A stretch of DNA of 35,357 nucleotides from Clostridiales bacterium DTU023 (GTDB lineage Bacteria; Bacillota; Clostridia; Saccharofermentanales; DTU023), in the NCBI GenBank assembly GCA_001512945.1, contig LFTF01000037.1, positions 1,044 to 36,400 on the forward strand. Direction: 5' to 3'. The notes under the pieces were generated by a model. That model had not been told where the DNA came from and did no database searches. It saw only the letters and a program-made list of their open reading frames with translations. Position numbers and translations under genes: made by a program. How positions within the stretch are numbered: the stretch's first letter is position 1; every line of letters begins with the position of its first letter. Shown here piece by piece: positions 8,152-14,089 of the stretch.

Positions 8152-8991
8152 ATGAAAACCGTTGAGTCAAAGGATAATCCACTCTTCAAAAAACTCATTG
8201 CGTGCAGGTCTCCGCATCTTTCAAAGAGAAATCGCTTGATCAAGGTGGAGGGATTGCGTCATGTAGCCGATCTGTTCGCGAGCGGCGTTATGCCGGATGA
8301 TATCTTTATCTCGAACGATGTGAGGGGCAACAATGTGCTCAAACAGTTGCTTGATAGTGTCAATGAAAACGTAACAGGTTTTCTCCAAGAACGAGTGGTG
8401 ATGCTTCCTGACTATCTTTTCGTACGCGCCTCAGAGCTCAAGACACCGCAAGGCATCATGGCGCTGGTTAAGCTGCCTGTTGTGTCACTTGCTGGCCTTT
8501 TAAATTCCTGTAATTCTGAGTCTAAAACGATCCGCTTGCTGTTTCTTGAGGATGTTCAGGATCCTGGTAACGTGGGTACACTGATACGGACAGCAGATGC
8601 GTTTGCCTTTGACGGGGTTATTCTGAGCCAGACAACTGCCTCTCTTTGCAATCCAAAAACAATTTCCGCATCGATGGGCTCGCTATTTCATTTACCGGTC
8701 ATCGAAACCGACAGTACGGTGGAAGACGATATTGTATTGCTTAAAAATCACGACTTTACCATCATCGGCTCTGCGTTGCAGGGAGGGAGACCGGTACAAG
8801 AGTTACCTCCAGAGTCGCGGATTGTTCTTATACTTGGCAATGAGGGCAAAGGGTTATCGGAGGCAGCGCTTGCGAGCGTTGATGACCTTATACGAATTCC
8901 TATGCCGGGCAACGCTGAATCGCTCAACGTCGCTGCAGCAGGTGCGGTTATGATGTGGGAACTGGTCAAACAGATACCTGGCATATTGTGA
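8152..8991 (+). CDS. TrmH/SpoU-family RNA 2'-O-methyltransferase (23S rRNA type)
   Basis: SPOUT methyltransferases transfer a methyl group from SAM to a ribose 2'-OH of rRNA or tRNA. The N-terminal part (SKDNPLFKKL... KVEGLRHVADL) resembles the SpoU substrate-binding domain. The C-terminal knot has the three family motifs: FLEDVQDPGNVGTLIRTADAFAFDGV, LILGNEGKGLS and IPMPGNAESLNVAAAGAVMMWEL. Length (279 residues) fits the RlmB/YsgA-like group, and position right after rplT is common in Firmicutes. The SD (GGGAGC) is modest. The exact RNA target cannot be read from the sequence. Confidence 0.9.
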   Translation: MKTVESKDNPLFKKLIACRSPHLSKRNRLIKVEGLRHVADLFASGVMPDDIFISNDVRGNNVLKQLLDSVNENVTGFLQERVVMLPDYLFVRASELKTPQGIMALVKLPVVSLAGLLNSCNSESKTIRLLFLEDVQDPGNVGTLIRTADAFAFDGVILSQTTASLCNPKTISASMGSLFHLPVIETDSTVEDDIVLLKNHDFTIIGSALQGGRPVQELPPESRIVLILGNEGKGLSEAALASVDDLIRIPMPGNAESLNVAAAGAVMMWELVKQIPGIL

Positions 8992-9049
8992 TTTAATATT
9001 ATAATGATTTGAATGCAAGCCCAATTATCATCGAAATTGATACACAAGG

Positions 9050-9076
9050 CACAGTCTGGTATGCAGACTGTGTTTA
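9050..9076 (+). terminator. Hairpin terminator after the SpoU methyltransferase gene
   Basis: CACAGTCTG-GTATG-CAGACTGTG is a 9-bp perfect stem followed by TTTATGTT. It partly overlaps the likely rpsO promoter, whose -10 element lies directly downstream. Confidence 0.65.
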
Positions 9077-9085
9077 TGTTACAAT
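9077..9085 (+). promoter_or_regulatory. Extended -10 promoter element for rpsO
   Basis: TGTTACAAT is an extended -10 (TGn-TACAAT). The -35 position falls inside the preceding terminator hairpin and is poor (TGGTAT). The transcript would carry a leader of about 70 bases before rpsO, where S15 feedback sites are often found; I could not define one. Confidence 0.5.
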
Positions 9086-9162
9086 AATTGGTGGATCATT
9101 CCCTTTCATCGTTTGTTGGCTGAGTCCGGCCCTGACGCTGATTCGGGAGTATAGGAGGATAT

Positions 9163-9426
9163 ATGGACAAAGAAACGAAACAGACCATCATTGACGCGTA
9201 TGCTACGCACCCGAGTGACACAGGATCCCCCGAGGTGCAAGTCGCGCTATTGACGTGGAGAATCAAACATCTTACAGAACATTTAAAGGTTCATAAAGAG
9301 GATTTTCACTCACGTCGCGGACTGTTGAAGCTCGTCGGACATAGACGTGCGCTGCTCGATTATCTGATTACTATCGATATCGATCGCTATCGTACTCTTG
9401 TTGCCCGCCTGGGCCTCAGACGTTAA
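9163..9426 (+). CDS. rpsO: 30S ribosomal protein S15
   Basis: S15 is a primary binder of the 16S rRNA central domain and forms a bridge to the 50S subunit. The 87-residue protein has the diagnostic [28 protein letters not shown] and [27 protein letters not shown] lies just before the ATG. The rpsO-pnp order downstream is the classical arrangement in many bacteria. Confidence 0.97.
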   Translation: MDKETKQTIIDAYATHPSDTGSPEVQVALLTWRIKHLTEHLKVHKEDFHSRRGLLKLVGHRRALLDYLITIDIDRYRTLVARLGLRR

Positions 9427-9438
9427 AGAAGACAACCT

Positions 9439-9467
9439 TGGCGGCGAGTTCTAATAGCTCGCCGCCA
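9439..9467 (+). terminator. GC-rich hairpin after rpsO
   Basis: TGGCGGCGAG pairs with CTCGCCGCCA (10 bp, nine-base loop) just after the rpsO stop. No T-tract follows, so it may be a processing or mRNA-stabilising stem between rpsO and pnp as easily as a terminator. Confidence 0.55.
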
Positions 9468-9514
9468 TATGTGTTGCCAGATGAGATTGCGGTACTGGGA
9501 CGTAGATTGCGCCC

Positions 9515-9532
9515 CTCTTCACGATAGAAGAG
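9515..9532 (+). repeat. Small hairpin in the rpsO-pnp spacer
   Basis: CTCTTC-ACGATA-GAAGAG is a perfect 6-bp stem. It lies between the rpsO end hairpin and the larger folded element at 9587-9658, so the 262-base spacer is structured through most of its length. Confidence 0.4.
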
Positions 9533-9586
9533 ATGCGGACTCTACTCTCTAATGCCTTAAATCTCACTAGTGAACAATTAAATTGA

Positions 9587-9658
9587 TCGCGCCCGTTGCC
9601 GGTATTCGGCACGTCATTTCGCTGACCCGAACTGATGGGCATTGACGTTCAGGCGCGG
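9587..9658 (+). ncRNA. Candidate three-way-junction RNA element in the pnp leader
   Basis: An outer stem pairs CGCGCC (9588-9593) with GGCGCG (9652-9657). Inside are a TGCCG-GTATT-CGGCA hairpin (9597-9611) and a CGTCA...TGACG stem (9612-9616 with 9643-9647) capped by a small TTCG/CGAA helix. The element ends 31 bases before the pnp ATG. It matches no riboswitch class I can recognise. It could be a pnp autoregulatory or RNase III-sensitive structure, as known for pnp leaders elsewhere. Confidence 0.45.
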
Positions 9659-9688
9659 AACGCTATGTGTTAGTGAGAGGAAAAATAA

Positions 9689-12214
9689 ATGCAAAAACAC
9701 AAATATGAAATGCAGCTTACGGGCAGACCGTTAACGCTGGAAGTAGGCGAACTGGGTCAGTTCGCGAACGGATCGGTATTAGTCCGATTTGGAGATACAG
9801 TTGTCCTGACAACGGTAACAGCTTCAAACGAACCAAGGGAGGGGATAGACTATTTCCCTCTTTCCGTCGATTATGAAGAAAAAATGTATAGCGTAGGTAG
9901 AATCCCAGGTGGATTTCTCAAGCGCGAAGGTCGTCCCACTGAATACGCTGTCCTGACAGCGCGTTCGATTGACCGGACGATCCGACCACTATTCCCGGAT
10001 GATCTCCGAAACGATGTAGTGGTCAATAACTTGATCCTTTCTGTTGATCATGACAATTCGCCTCAGGTTGCCGCGTTAATCGGCACCTCGGCGGCTCTTT
10101 CGATCTCGGATATTCCGTGGAACGGTCCGGTCGTTGGCGTTCAGGTTGGTATCGTCGATGGTGACATCGTCCTTAATCCCAATCTCGAGCAGTCACAAAA
10201 GTCGGATCTCGATCTCTTCCTTTCTGGCACAATTGACAAGATCAATATGATCGAAGCTGGTGCCAATGAAGTCAGTGAAGAACTGATGATGGAAGCGATT
10301 GAAGAGGGACACAAGGTCATCGCCGAGTTGTGTGAGTTGATCAACCGTATGAGAAGCGAGATAGGCAAAGAATACTTTGAGTATGAGTCGCAAAGCGTAC
10401 CGGAAGAACTCTTGCGCAGTGTGTGTGACGAATATCGTGAGCGCATGCGTGAAGCAGTTCTTTCAGTCGACAAAAGGGTACGTGACTGTGCTGTATCGGC
10501 TTTGAGTAAAGATATACGCACGTTTATAGAGACGGAATTCGAAGACAGTGTCAGCTACACGGCTACAGTGATCGATGAATTGCAAAAGCGTGTTGTGCGC
10601 GATTATCTTCTCAATGAAGAGAGGCGAGTCGACGGGCGTGACCTCAACGAGATCCGACCACTGACAGCCAAAATCGATCTACTGCCTCGAGTCCATGGTT
10701 CCTCACTATTTTCACGCGGGCAGACACAGGTAATGACGATTTGCACCTTAGGTACAGTTGGTGATGCACAGCGTCTCGACAGTATTGAATCTCAAGAAAG
10801 CAAACGTTATATGCACCAATATAACTTCCCGGCTTACAGCGTCGGTGAAGCTCGTCCGAACCGTGGAGCCGGTCGTCGCGAAATTGGGCACGGCGCTCTG
10901 GCGGAACGCGCCCTTCTCCCGGTCCTGCCGGGGATTGACGAGTTCCCCTATGCAATTCGTTGCGTTTCCGAAGTAATCATGTCGAATGGATCTACCTCAC
11001 AAGCATCTGTCTGCTCCAGTTCACTGGCGTTGATGGCCGCAGGTGTGCCAATCAGCAAACCGGTCGCTGGTATATCTTCAGGTCTTATGATTGATCCGGA
11101 AGATACAAGCCGCTATCTCGTGTTCATGGACATTCAGGGTATTGAAGACTTCTTTGGTGACATGGACTTTAAGGTTGCCGGCACTCGTGACGGAATTACG
11201 GCGATCCAGGTTGACATTAAGGTAGATGGTTTGACGCTTGACATCATTCGTGACGCTTTCGCTTTAACACGCGAAGGTAGACTCCAAATTCTTGATGATG
11301 TGATGGCGCCTTGTATCGCTGAGCCGCGCTCTGAGCTTTCGCCCTTTGCGCCTAAGATCGATCAAGTTGACATTCCATCCGATAAAATCCGTGAGGTCAT
11401 CGGAGCAGGCGGTAAAGTTATCCGTCGGATCGTCGAACTCTCTGGGGCGCAGATTGACGTCGAAGAAGACGGATCTGTCGGTCATGTTTATGTTTCGTCA
11501 ACTGATCCCGACGCAAGAAAGAAAGCAGTGGATATTATCCATGCGATCGTCTTTGATCCCGAACCCGGAACTTCCTTTGAAGGCACCGTTACGCGATTGA
11601 TGACATTTGGAGCTTTTGTTGAGATAGCTCCAGGTAAAGAAGGTTTAGTCCACATCTCGAAGATGGCATGGCATCGCGTTGGTAGCGTTGAAGATGTCGT
11701 GAAGGTTGGAGATGTGGTCAAGGTTCATGTATCAGAAATCGATGATCAAGGCCGCCTGAATCTGGCAATGCGCGATCCAGCGGATAAACCAGAAGGTTAT
11801 GTGGAAGAAAGCCGCGAGCGTTCGAGCGGACGGAGCGACAGACGCTCATCCGGATCGAGCGGTGGCAGGAGTTTCCGAAGCAATGACCGAGGCGGACGCG
11901 ATGGTGAGCGTTCTGATTCATACCGGGGACGCGAACGCCGTGATAGCACTCCGCGCTCCGACTCTTACCGAGGACGCGAACGCACTGAAAGTGCGCCGCG
12001 CTCTGATTCGAACCGTGGACGCGAACGCACTGAAAGTGCGCCGCGCTCCGACTCATACCGAAGACGCGAACGCACTAATGATGCACCGCGATCTGACTCG
12101 TATCGCGGACGCGAACGTACCGAAGGTGCGCAACGCGGCGAGCAAAGTGAACGTCGTGATAACGATGATCGCGGAGAACGTAAAGGCGAACCCAGAAACG
12201 AACGCCGTTTCTAA
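9689..12214 (+). CDS. pnp: Polyribonucleotide nucleotidyltransferase (PNPase) with long RG/SR-rich tail
   Basis: PNPase degrades RNA 3'-5' by phosphorolysis as a trimer, and can add tails in reverse. The order is RNase PH domain 1 (from about residue 12), helical linker, RNase PH domain 2 with FFGDMDFKVAGTRDGITAIQVDIK, a KH domain with the GAGGK loop near residue 570, and an S1 domain (about 626-700). At 841 residues it is roughly 140 longer than usual. The extra tail is rich in R, S, G, E and D and contains five 15-residue repeats of the type DSYRGRERTESAPRS. The same S1-plus-tail sequence recurs twice in the next gene. The SD is GAGAGG. It follows a structured spacer after rpsO. Enzyme assignment is firm; the tail is probably disordered and RNA-binding. 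Confidence 0.96.
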   Translation: MQKHKYEMQLTGRPLTLEVGELGQFANGSVLVRFGDTVVLTTVTASNEPREGIDYFPLSVDYEEKMYSVGRIPGGFLKREGRPTEYAVLTARSIDRTIRPLFPDDLRNDVVVNNLILSVDHDNSPQVAALIGTSAALSISDIPWNGPVVGVQVGIVDGDIVLNPNLEQSQKSDLDLFLSGTIDKINMIEAGANEVSEELMMEAIEEGHKVIAELCELINRMRSEIGKEYFEYESQSVPEELLRSVCDEYRERMREAVLSVDKRVRDCAVSALSKDIRTFIETEFEDSVSYTATVIDELQKRVVRDYLLNEERRVDGRDLNEIRPLTAKIDLLPRVHGSSLFSRGQTQVMTICTLGTVGDAQRLDSIESQESKRYMHQYNFPAYSVGEARPNRGAGRREIGHGALAERALLPVLPGIDEFPYAIRCVSEVIMSNGSTSQASVCSSSLALMAAGVPISKPVAGISSGLMIDPEDTSRYLVFMDIQGIEDFFGDMDFKVAGTRDGITAIQVDIKVDGLTLDIIRDAFALTREGRLQILDDVMAPCIAEPRSELSPFAPKIDQVDIPSDKIREVIGAGGKVIRRIVELSGAQIDVEEDGSVGHVYVSSTDPDARKKAVDIIHAIVFDPEPGTSFEGTVTRLMTFGAFVEIAPGKEGLVHISKMAWHRVGSVEDVVKVGDVVKVHVSEIDDQGRLNLAMRDPADKPEGYVEESRERSSGRSDRRSSGSSGGRSFRSNDRGGRDGERSDSYRGRERRDSTPRSDSYRGRERTESAPRSDSNRGRERTESAPRSDSYRRRERTNDAPRSDSYRGRERTEGAQRGEQSERRDNDDRGERKGEPRNERRF
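11915..12139 (+). repeat. Five in-frame 45-bp tandem repeats in the pnp tail
   Basis: Units start at 11915, 11960, 12005, 12050 and 12095. Each encodes 15 residues (DSYRGRERxxxxPRS pattern); the last is the most diverged. Third-position differences between units show that the array is not brand new. Because units are exact multiples of three, copy-number change would keep the reading frame. Confidence 0.9.
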
Positions 12215-12224
12215 AGTAGTTTAA

Positions 12225-12254
12225 TGGACACGGCTTTCGCTTCGTTGTTATGTT
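12225..12254 (+). promoter_or_regulatory. Weakened copy of the tRNA-Trp promoter, now upstream of the S1 gene
   Basis: TGGACA and TATGTT are 18 bases apart. They align without gaps to the TTGACA/TATGAT promoter of tRNA-Trp at 13183-13212, and the bases after each -35 (CGGCTTTCG) are identical. Both hexamers have one change away from consensus. It is the best promoter candidate for the S1 gene. Confidence 0.6.
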
Positions 12255-12265
12255 GAATGCCATCT

Positions 12266-12289
12266 TGGTGTCACTGGAAAGTGTCGCCG
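12266..12289 (+). repeat. Copy of the tRNA-Trp leader hairpin
   Basis: A 10-position stem (nine pairs, one T-T mismatch) with a GGAA loop, aligned base for base with the perfect hairpin at 13223-13246. One G-C pair there is A-T here, and two pairs have become G-T wobbles, so pairing has mostly been kept. Confidence 0.6.
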
Positions 12290-12293
12290 AATC

Positions 12294-12331
12294 AGGAGAG
12301 TAACTCAATAGAAGATTACGGTCTCCAAAAA
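12294..12331 (+). pseudogene. Truncated, decayed 5' half of a tRNA-Trp gene
   Basis: This stretch aligns to bases 1-38 of the intact tRNA-Trp at 13251: acceptor strand AGGAGAG, D-arm remnant ACTCAATAGA and an exact ACGGTCTCCAAAA anticodon segment including CCA. The 3' half is missing; homology stops and is followed at once by AAGGA, the ribosome-binding site of the S1 gene. It cannot fold as a tRNA. Confidence 0.8.
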
Positions 12332-12342
12332 GGAAAAATGCA

Positions 12343-13116
12343 ATGGAAAATATGAATGAAAATACCTTTAATCCCCAACCAGGCGATGTCTACGACGGCA
12401 CCGTCAAAAGAATAATGACTTATGGGGCCTTCGTTGAAGTAGCCCCGGGTAAAGAAGGTCTGGTACACATCTCGAAGATGGCATGGCATCGTATTGGCAG
12501 TGTCGAAGATGTCGTCAAAGAAGGCGATGTCGTCAAGGTTTATCTCGAAGGTATCGATGATCTTGGTCGTCTAAATCTGGCAATCCGCAATCCAGCAGAC
12601 AAACCAGAAGATTATGTTGAAGAACGTCGCGAGCGCTCAAGCGGAAGGGGCGACAGGCGTCAATCCGGATCGGGCGGTGGAAGAGATTTCCGCAGCGATG
12701 ATCGGGGCCGACGCGGTGGGCGCTCTGATTTATCAGGATTTAAGGCAGAACCTGGTACAGCGTTTGACGGAACCGTCAAACGATTGATGACATTCGGAGC
12801 CTTTGTTGAGGTTGAGCCGGGCGTAGAAGGCCTGGTCCATATCTCTAAGATGGCTTGGCACCGCGTTGGCAGCGTCGAAGATGTTGTCCAAGTCGGTGAT
12901 GTTGTCAAGGTTTACGTCACAGAGATCGATGACCTAGGTCGTCTCAATCTGTCGATGCGCAATCCTGCTGATAAGCCTGAAGGTTTTGTTGAAGAAAGCC
13001 GTGGACGTTCGGGTGAGAGACGCTCATCTGGTGGTTCAGGCGGCGGCAGAAACTTCCGCAACGACGACCGTGGCGGACGCGGTGGCTCATACGGCGGAGG
13101 ACGCGATCGCCGGTAA
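12343..13116 (+). CDS. Two-S1-domain RNA-binding protein with RG-rich linkers, paralogous to the PNPase C-terminus
   Basis: The 257-residue protein consists of S1 domain (about 12-85), RG-rich linker (about 95-130), second S1 domain (about 133-205) and an RGG-type tail ending [14 protein letters not shown]. Both S1 copies contain [12 protein letters not shown](I/V)GSVEDVV and GRLNL, nearly identical to the S1 domain of the adjacent pnp; linkers also match the pnp tail at nucleotide level. It has no catalytic domain, so it is probably an RNA-binding accessory or chaperone protein, perhaps sharing RNA targets with PNPase. AGGA (12331-12334) supports ATG 12343; the Met at codon 4 is an alternative. 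The leader is a tRNA-Trp remnant. Function is inferred; the paralogy is directly visible. Confidence 0.88.
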   Translation: MENMNENTFNPQPGDVYDGTVKRIMTYGAFVEVAPGKEGLVHISKMAWHRIGSVEDVVKEGDVVKVYLEGIDDLGRLNLAIRNPADKPEDYVEERRERSSGRGDRRQSGSGGGRDFRSDDRGRRGGRSDLSGFKAEPGTAFDGTVKRLMTFGAFVEVEPGVEGLVHISKMAWHRVGSVEDVVQVGDVVKVYVTEIDDLGRLNLSMRNPADKPEGFVEESRGRSGERRSSGGSGGGRNFRNDDRGGRGGSYGGGRDRR

Positions 13117-13182
13117 TGGCGCGCTCTGACGCATAAAGCAATGGTGATTGTGCAAACGAACACTGTTGCTAAAATGCTTTGA

Positions 13183-13212
13183 TTGACACGGCTTTCGTAT
13201 CTTTGATATGAT
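13183..13212 (+). promoter_or_regulatory. Promoter of tRNA-Trp
   Basis: Perfect TTGACA (13183-13188), an 18-base spacer and TATGAT (13207-13212). Transcription should start near 13219, so nearly the entire pre-tRNA leader is the following hairpin. Confidence 0.8.
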
Positions 13213-13222
13213 GAACGCCGTC

Positions 13223-13246
13223 CGGTGGCGCTGAAAAGCGCCACCG
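13223..13246 (+). repeat. Perfect 10-bp GAAA-loop hairpin in the pre-tRNA-Trp leader
   Basis: CGGTGGCGCT-GAAA-AGCGCCACCG lies between the promoter and the tRNA, ending four bases before the mature 5' end. It has no T-tract, so it is not a normal terminator. A related copy with mostly preserved pairing lies at 12266-12289. Confidence 0.75.
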
Positions 13247-13250
13247 AAAT

Positions 13251-13325
13251 AGGGGAGTGGCTCAATGGCAGAGCAACGGTCTCCAAAACCGTAGGTTGCA
13301 GGTTCGAGTCCTGTCTCCCCTGCCA
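13251..13325 (+). tRNA. tRNA-Trp (anticodon CCA)
   Basis: Complete cloverleaf: acceptor AGGGGAG with CTCCCCT, D arm GCTC...GAGC, anticodon stem ACGGT/ACCGT with loop CTCCAAA (CCA at 13283-13285), T arm GCAGG-TTCGAGT-CCTGT, discriminator G and an encoded CCA end. G as discriminator is standard for bacterial tRNA-Trp. Confidence 0.97.
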
Positions 13326-13332
13326 AAGGGAG

Positions 13333-13360
13333 CCCCAGCGTATATATGGCTGGGGTTTCT
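13333..13360 (+). terminator. Hairpin between tRNA-Trp and tRNA-Pro
   Basis: CCCCAGC pairs with GCTGGGG (7 bp) and is followed by TTTCT. It resembles an intrinsic terminator, but tRNA-Pro begins only nine bases later with no visible promoter. It may be a leaky terminator or a processing stem. Confidence 0.55.
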
Positions 13361-13368
13361 AAAAAATT

Positions 13369-13445
13369 CGGGGTGTAGCTCAGGTGGCTAGAGTGCTTGC
13401 TTGGGGTGCAAGAGGTCGCAAGTTCAAGTCTTGTCACTCCGACCA
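13369..13445 (+). tRNA. tRNA-Pro (anticodon GGG)
   Basis: Acceptor CGGGGTG pairs with CACTCCG (one G-T), D arm GCTC...GAGT, anticodon stem CTTGC/GCAAG with loop TTGGGGT (GGG), T loop TTCAAGT, discriminator A and encoded CCA. The ORF track start at 13384 lies inside this gene and is not real. Confidence 0.94.
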
Positions 13446-13450
13446 ATGTG

Positions 13451-13484
13451 AAGGCTCTGAGATAGTGATATCTCAGGGCTTTTT
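13451..13484 (+). terminator. Terminator after tRNA-Pro
   Basis: GCTCTGAGATA and TATCTCAGGGC form an 11-bp stem (one wobble) with a four-base loop, followed by five T residues. It cleanly ends the tRNA unit. Confidence 0.85.
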
Positions 13485-13566
13485 CATTTTACGGCGCTAC
13501 AAGTCTATTGCCGCTATGCCTGCGGTTGTAACAGATTATTTCATCGTATTGTTTGGTGTGCTCATG

Positions 13567-13572
13567 TATAAT
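13567..13572 (+). promoter_or_regulatory. -10 element for rnhA
   Basis: A perfect TATAAT ends six bases before ATG 13579. No convincing -35 is present at 16-18 bases. If used, the transcript would begin at or next to the start codon. Confidence 0.4.
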
Positions 13573-13578
13573 AAACGT

Positions 13579-14046
13579 ATGATTGATAACAACAATGAAA
13601 ATCAACCGCTAACCGATGTCATTATCTACACGGATGGAGCTTGTTCAGGCAATCCGGGACCCGGCGGATGGGCGGCGATTATCAGTGTAAAAGACATTGA
13701 AAAAGAGATCTCCGGATTTAATCCTGACACGACCAATAACCGTATGGAAATGTCCGCGGCGCTTTTTGCATTGCAGACATTGAACCGTTCATGCCGAGTT
13801 GACCTATACAGTGACAGCGCATACCTTGTCTCTGCCTTCAATGAGAAGTGGCTTGAGAACTGGCAGAAACGTGGATGGAAAAATGCCGCAAAAATGCCTG
13901 TCGCTAACAAAGATTTGTGGGTTGCTCTCCTGGAAGAGCATGGTCGCCACGATATCACGTGGCATAAAGTCAAAGGTCATTCAGACAATGAATACAACAA
14001 CCGTTGTGATAAAATGGCCGTCAATGAAATTCTCAAGAATACATAA
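13579..14046 (+). CDS. rnhA: Ribonuclease HI
   Basis: RNase HI cuts the RNA strand of RNA-DNA hybrids, such as R-loops and primers. Catalytic residues are visible: YTDGACSGNPGPGGW (first Asp), NNRMEMSA (Glu), YSDSAYL (Asp), the flexible-loop His in KVKGHSDNEYNNRCD and the last Asp there. The ORF track starts inside tRNA-Pro, which cannot be right. In-frame ATGs are at 13564 and 13579. The second gives 155 residues, the usual length. It has no SD but a TATAAT just upstream, suggesting a leaderless transcript; the first has only a weak GGTG. The gene is preceded by the tRNA terminator, so it needs its own promoter. Confidence 0.93.
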   Translation: MIDNNNENQPLTDVIIYTDGACSGNPGPGGWAAIISVKDIEKEISGFNPDTTNNRMEMSAALFALQTLNRSCRVDLYSDSAYLVSAFNEKWLENWQKRGWKNAAKMPVANKDLWVALLEEHGRHDITWHKVKGHSDNEYNNRCDKMAVNEILKNT

Positions 14047-14089
14047 CACCGATAATTAACAAGTTTAAACGATTAGTAGGACGGGAAAT

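Noticed and set aside
11915-12139. Short regular repeats considered as a CRISPR-like array
   Set aside because: Units are contiguous 45-bp in-frame coding repeats without unique spacers.
11799-12224. 141-residue + ORF and the 112-residue - ORF (11718-12056) over the pnp tail
   Set aside because: Both are alternate-frame products of the repetitive, stop-poor tail of pnp. No SD and no family resemblance.
12294-12331. A second functional tRNA-Trp
   Set aside because: Only the 5' half remains, with changes in the acceptor and D arm and no T arm or 3' acceptor strand.
13384-13578. Upstream extension of the rnhA ORF in the ORF track
   Set aside because: It begins inside tRNA-Pro and crosses its terminator; RNase HI homology begins only after 13579.
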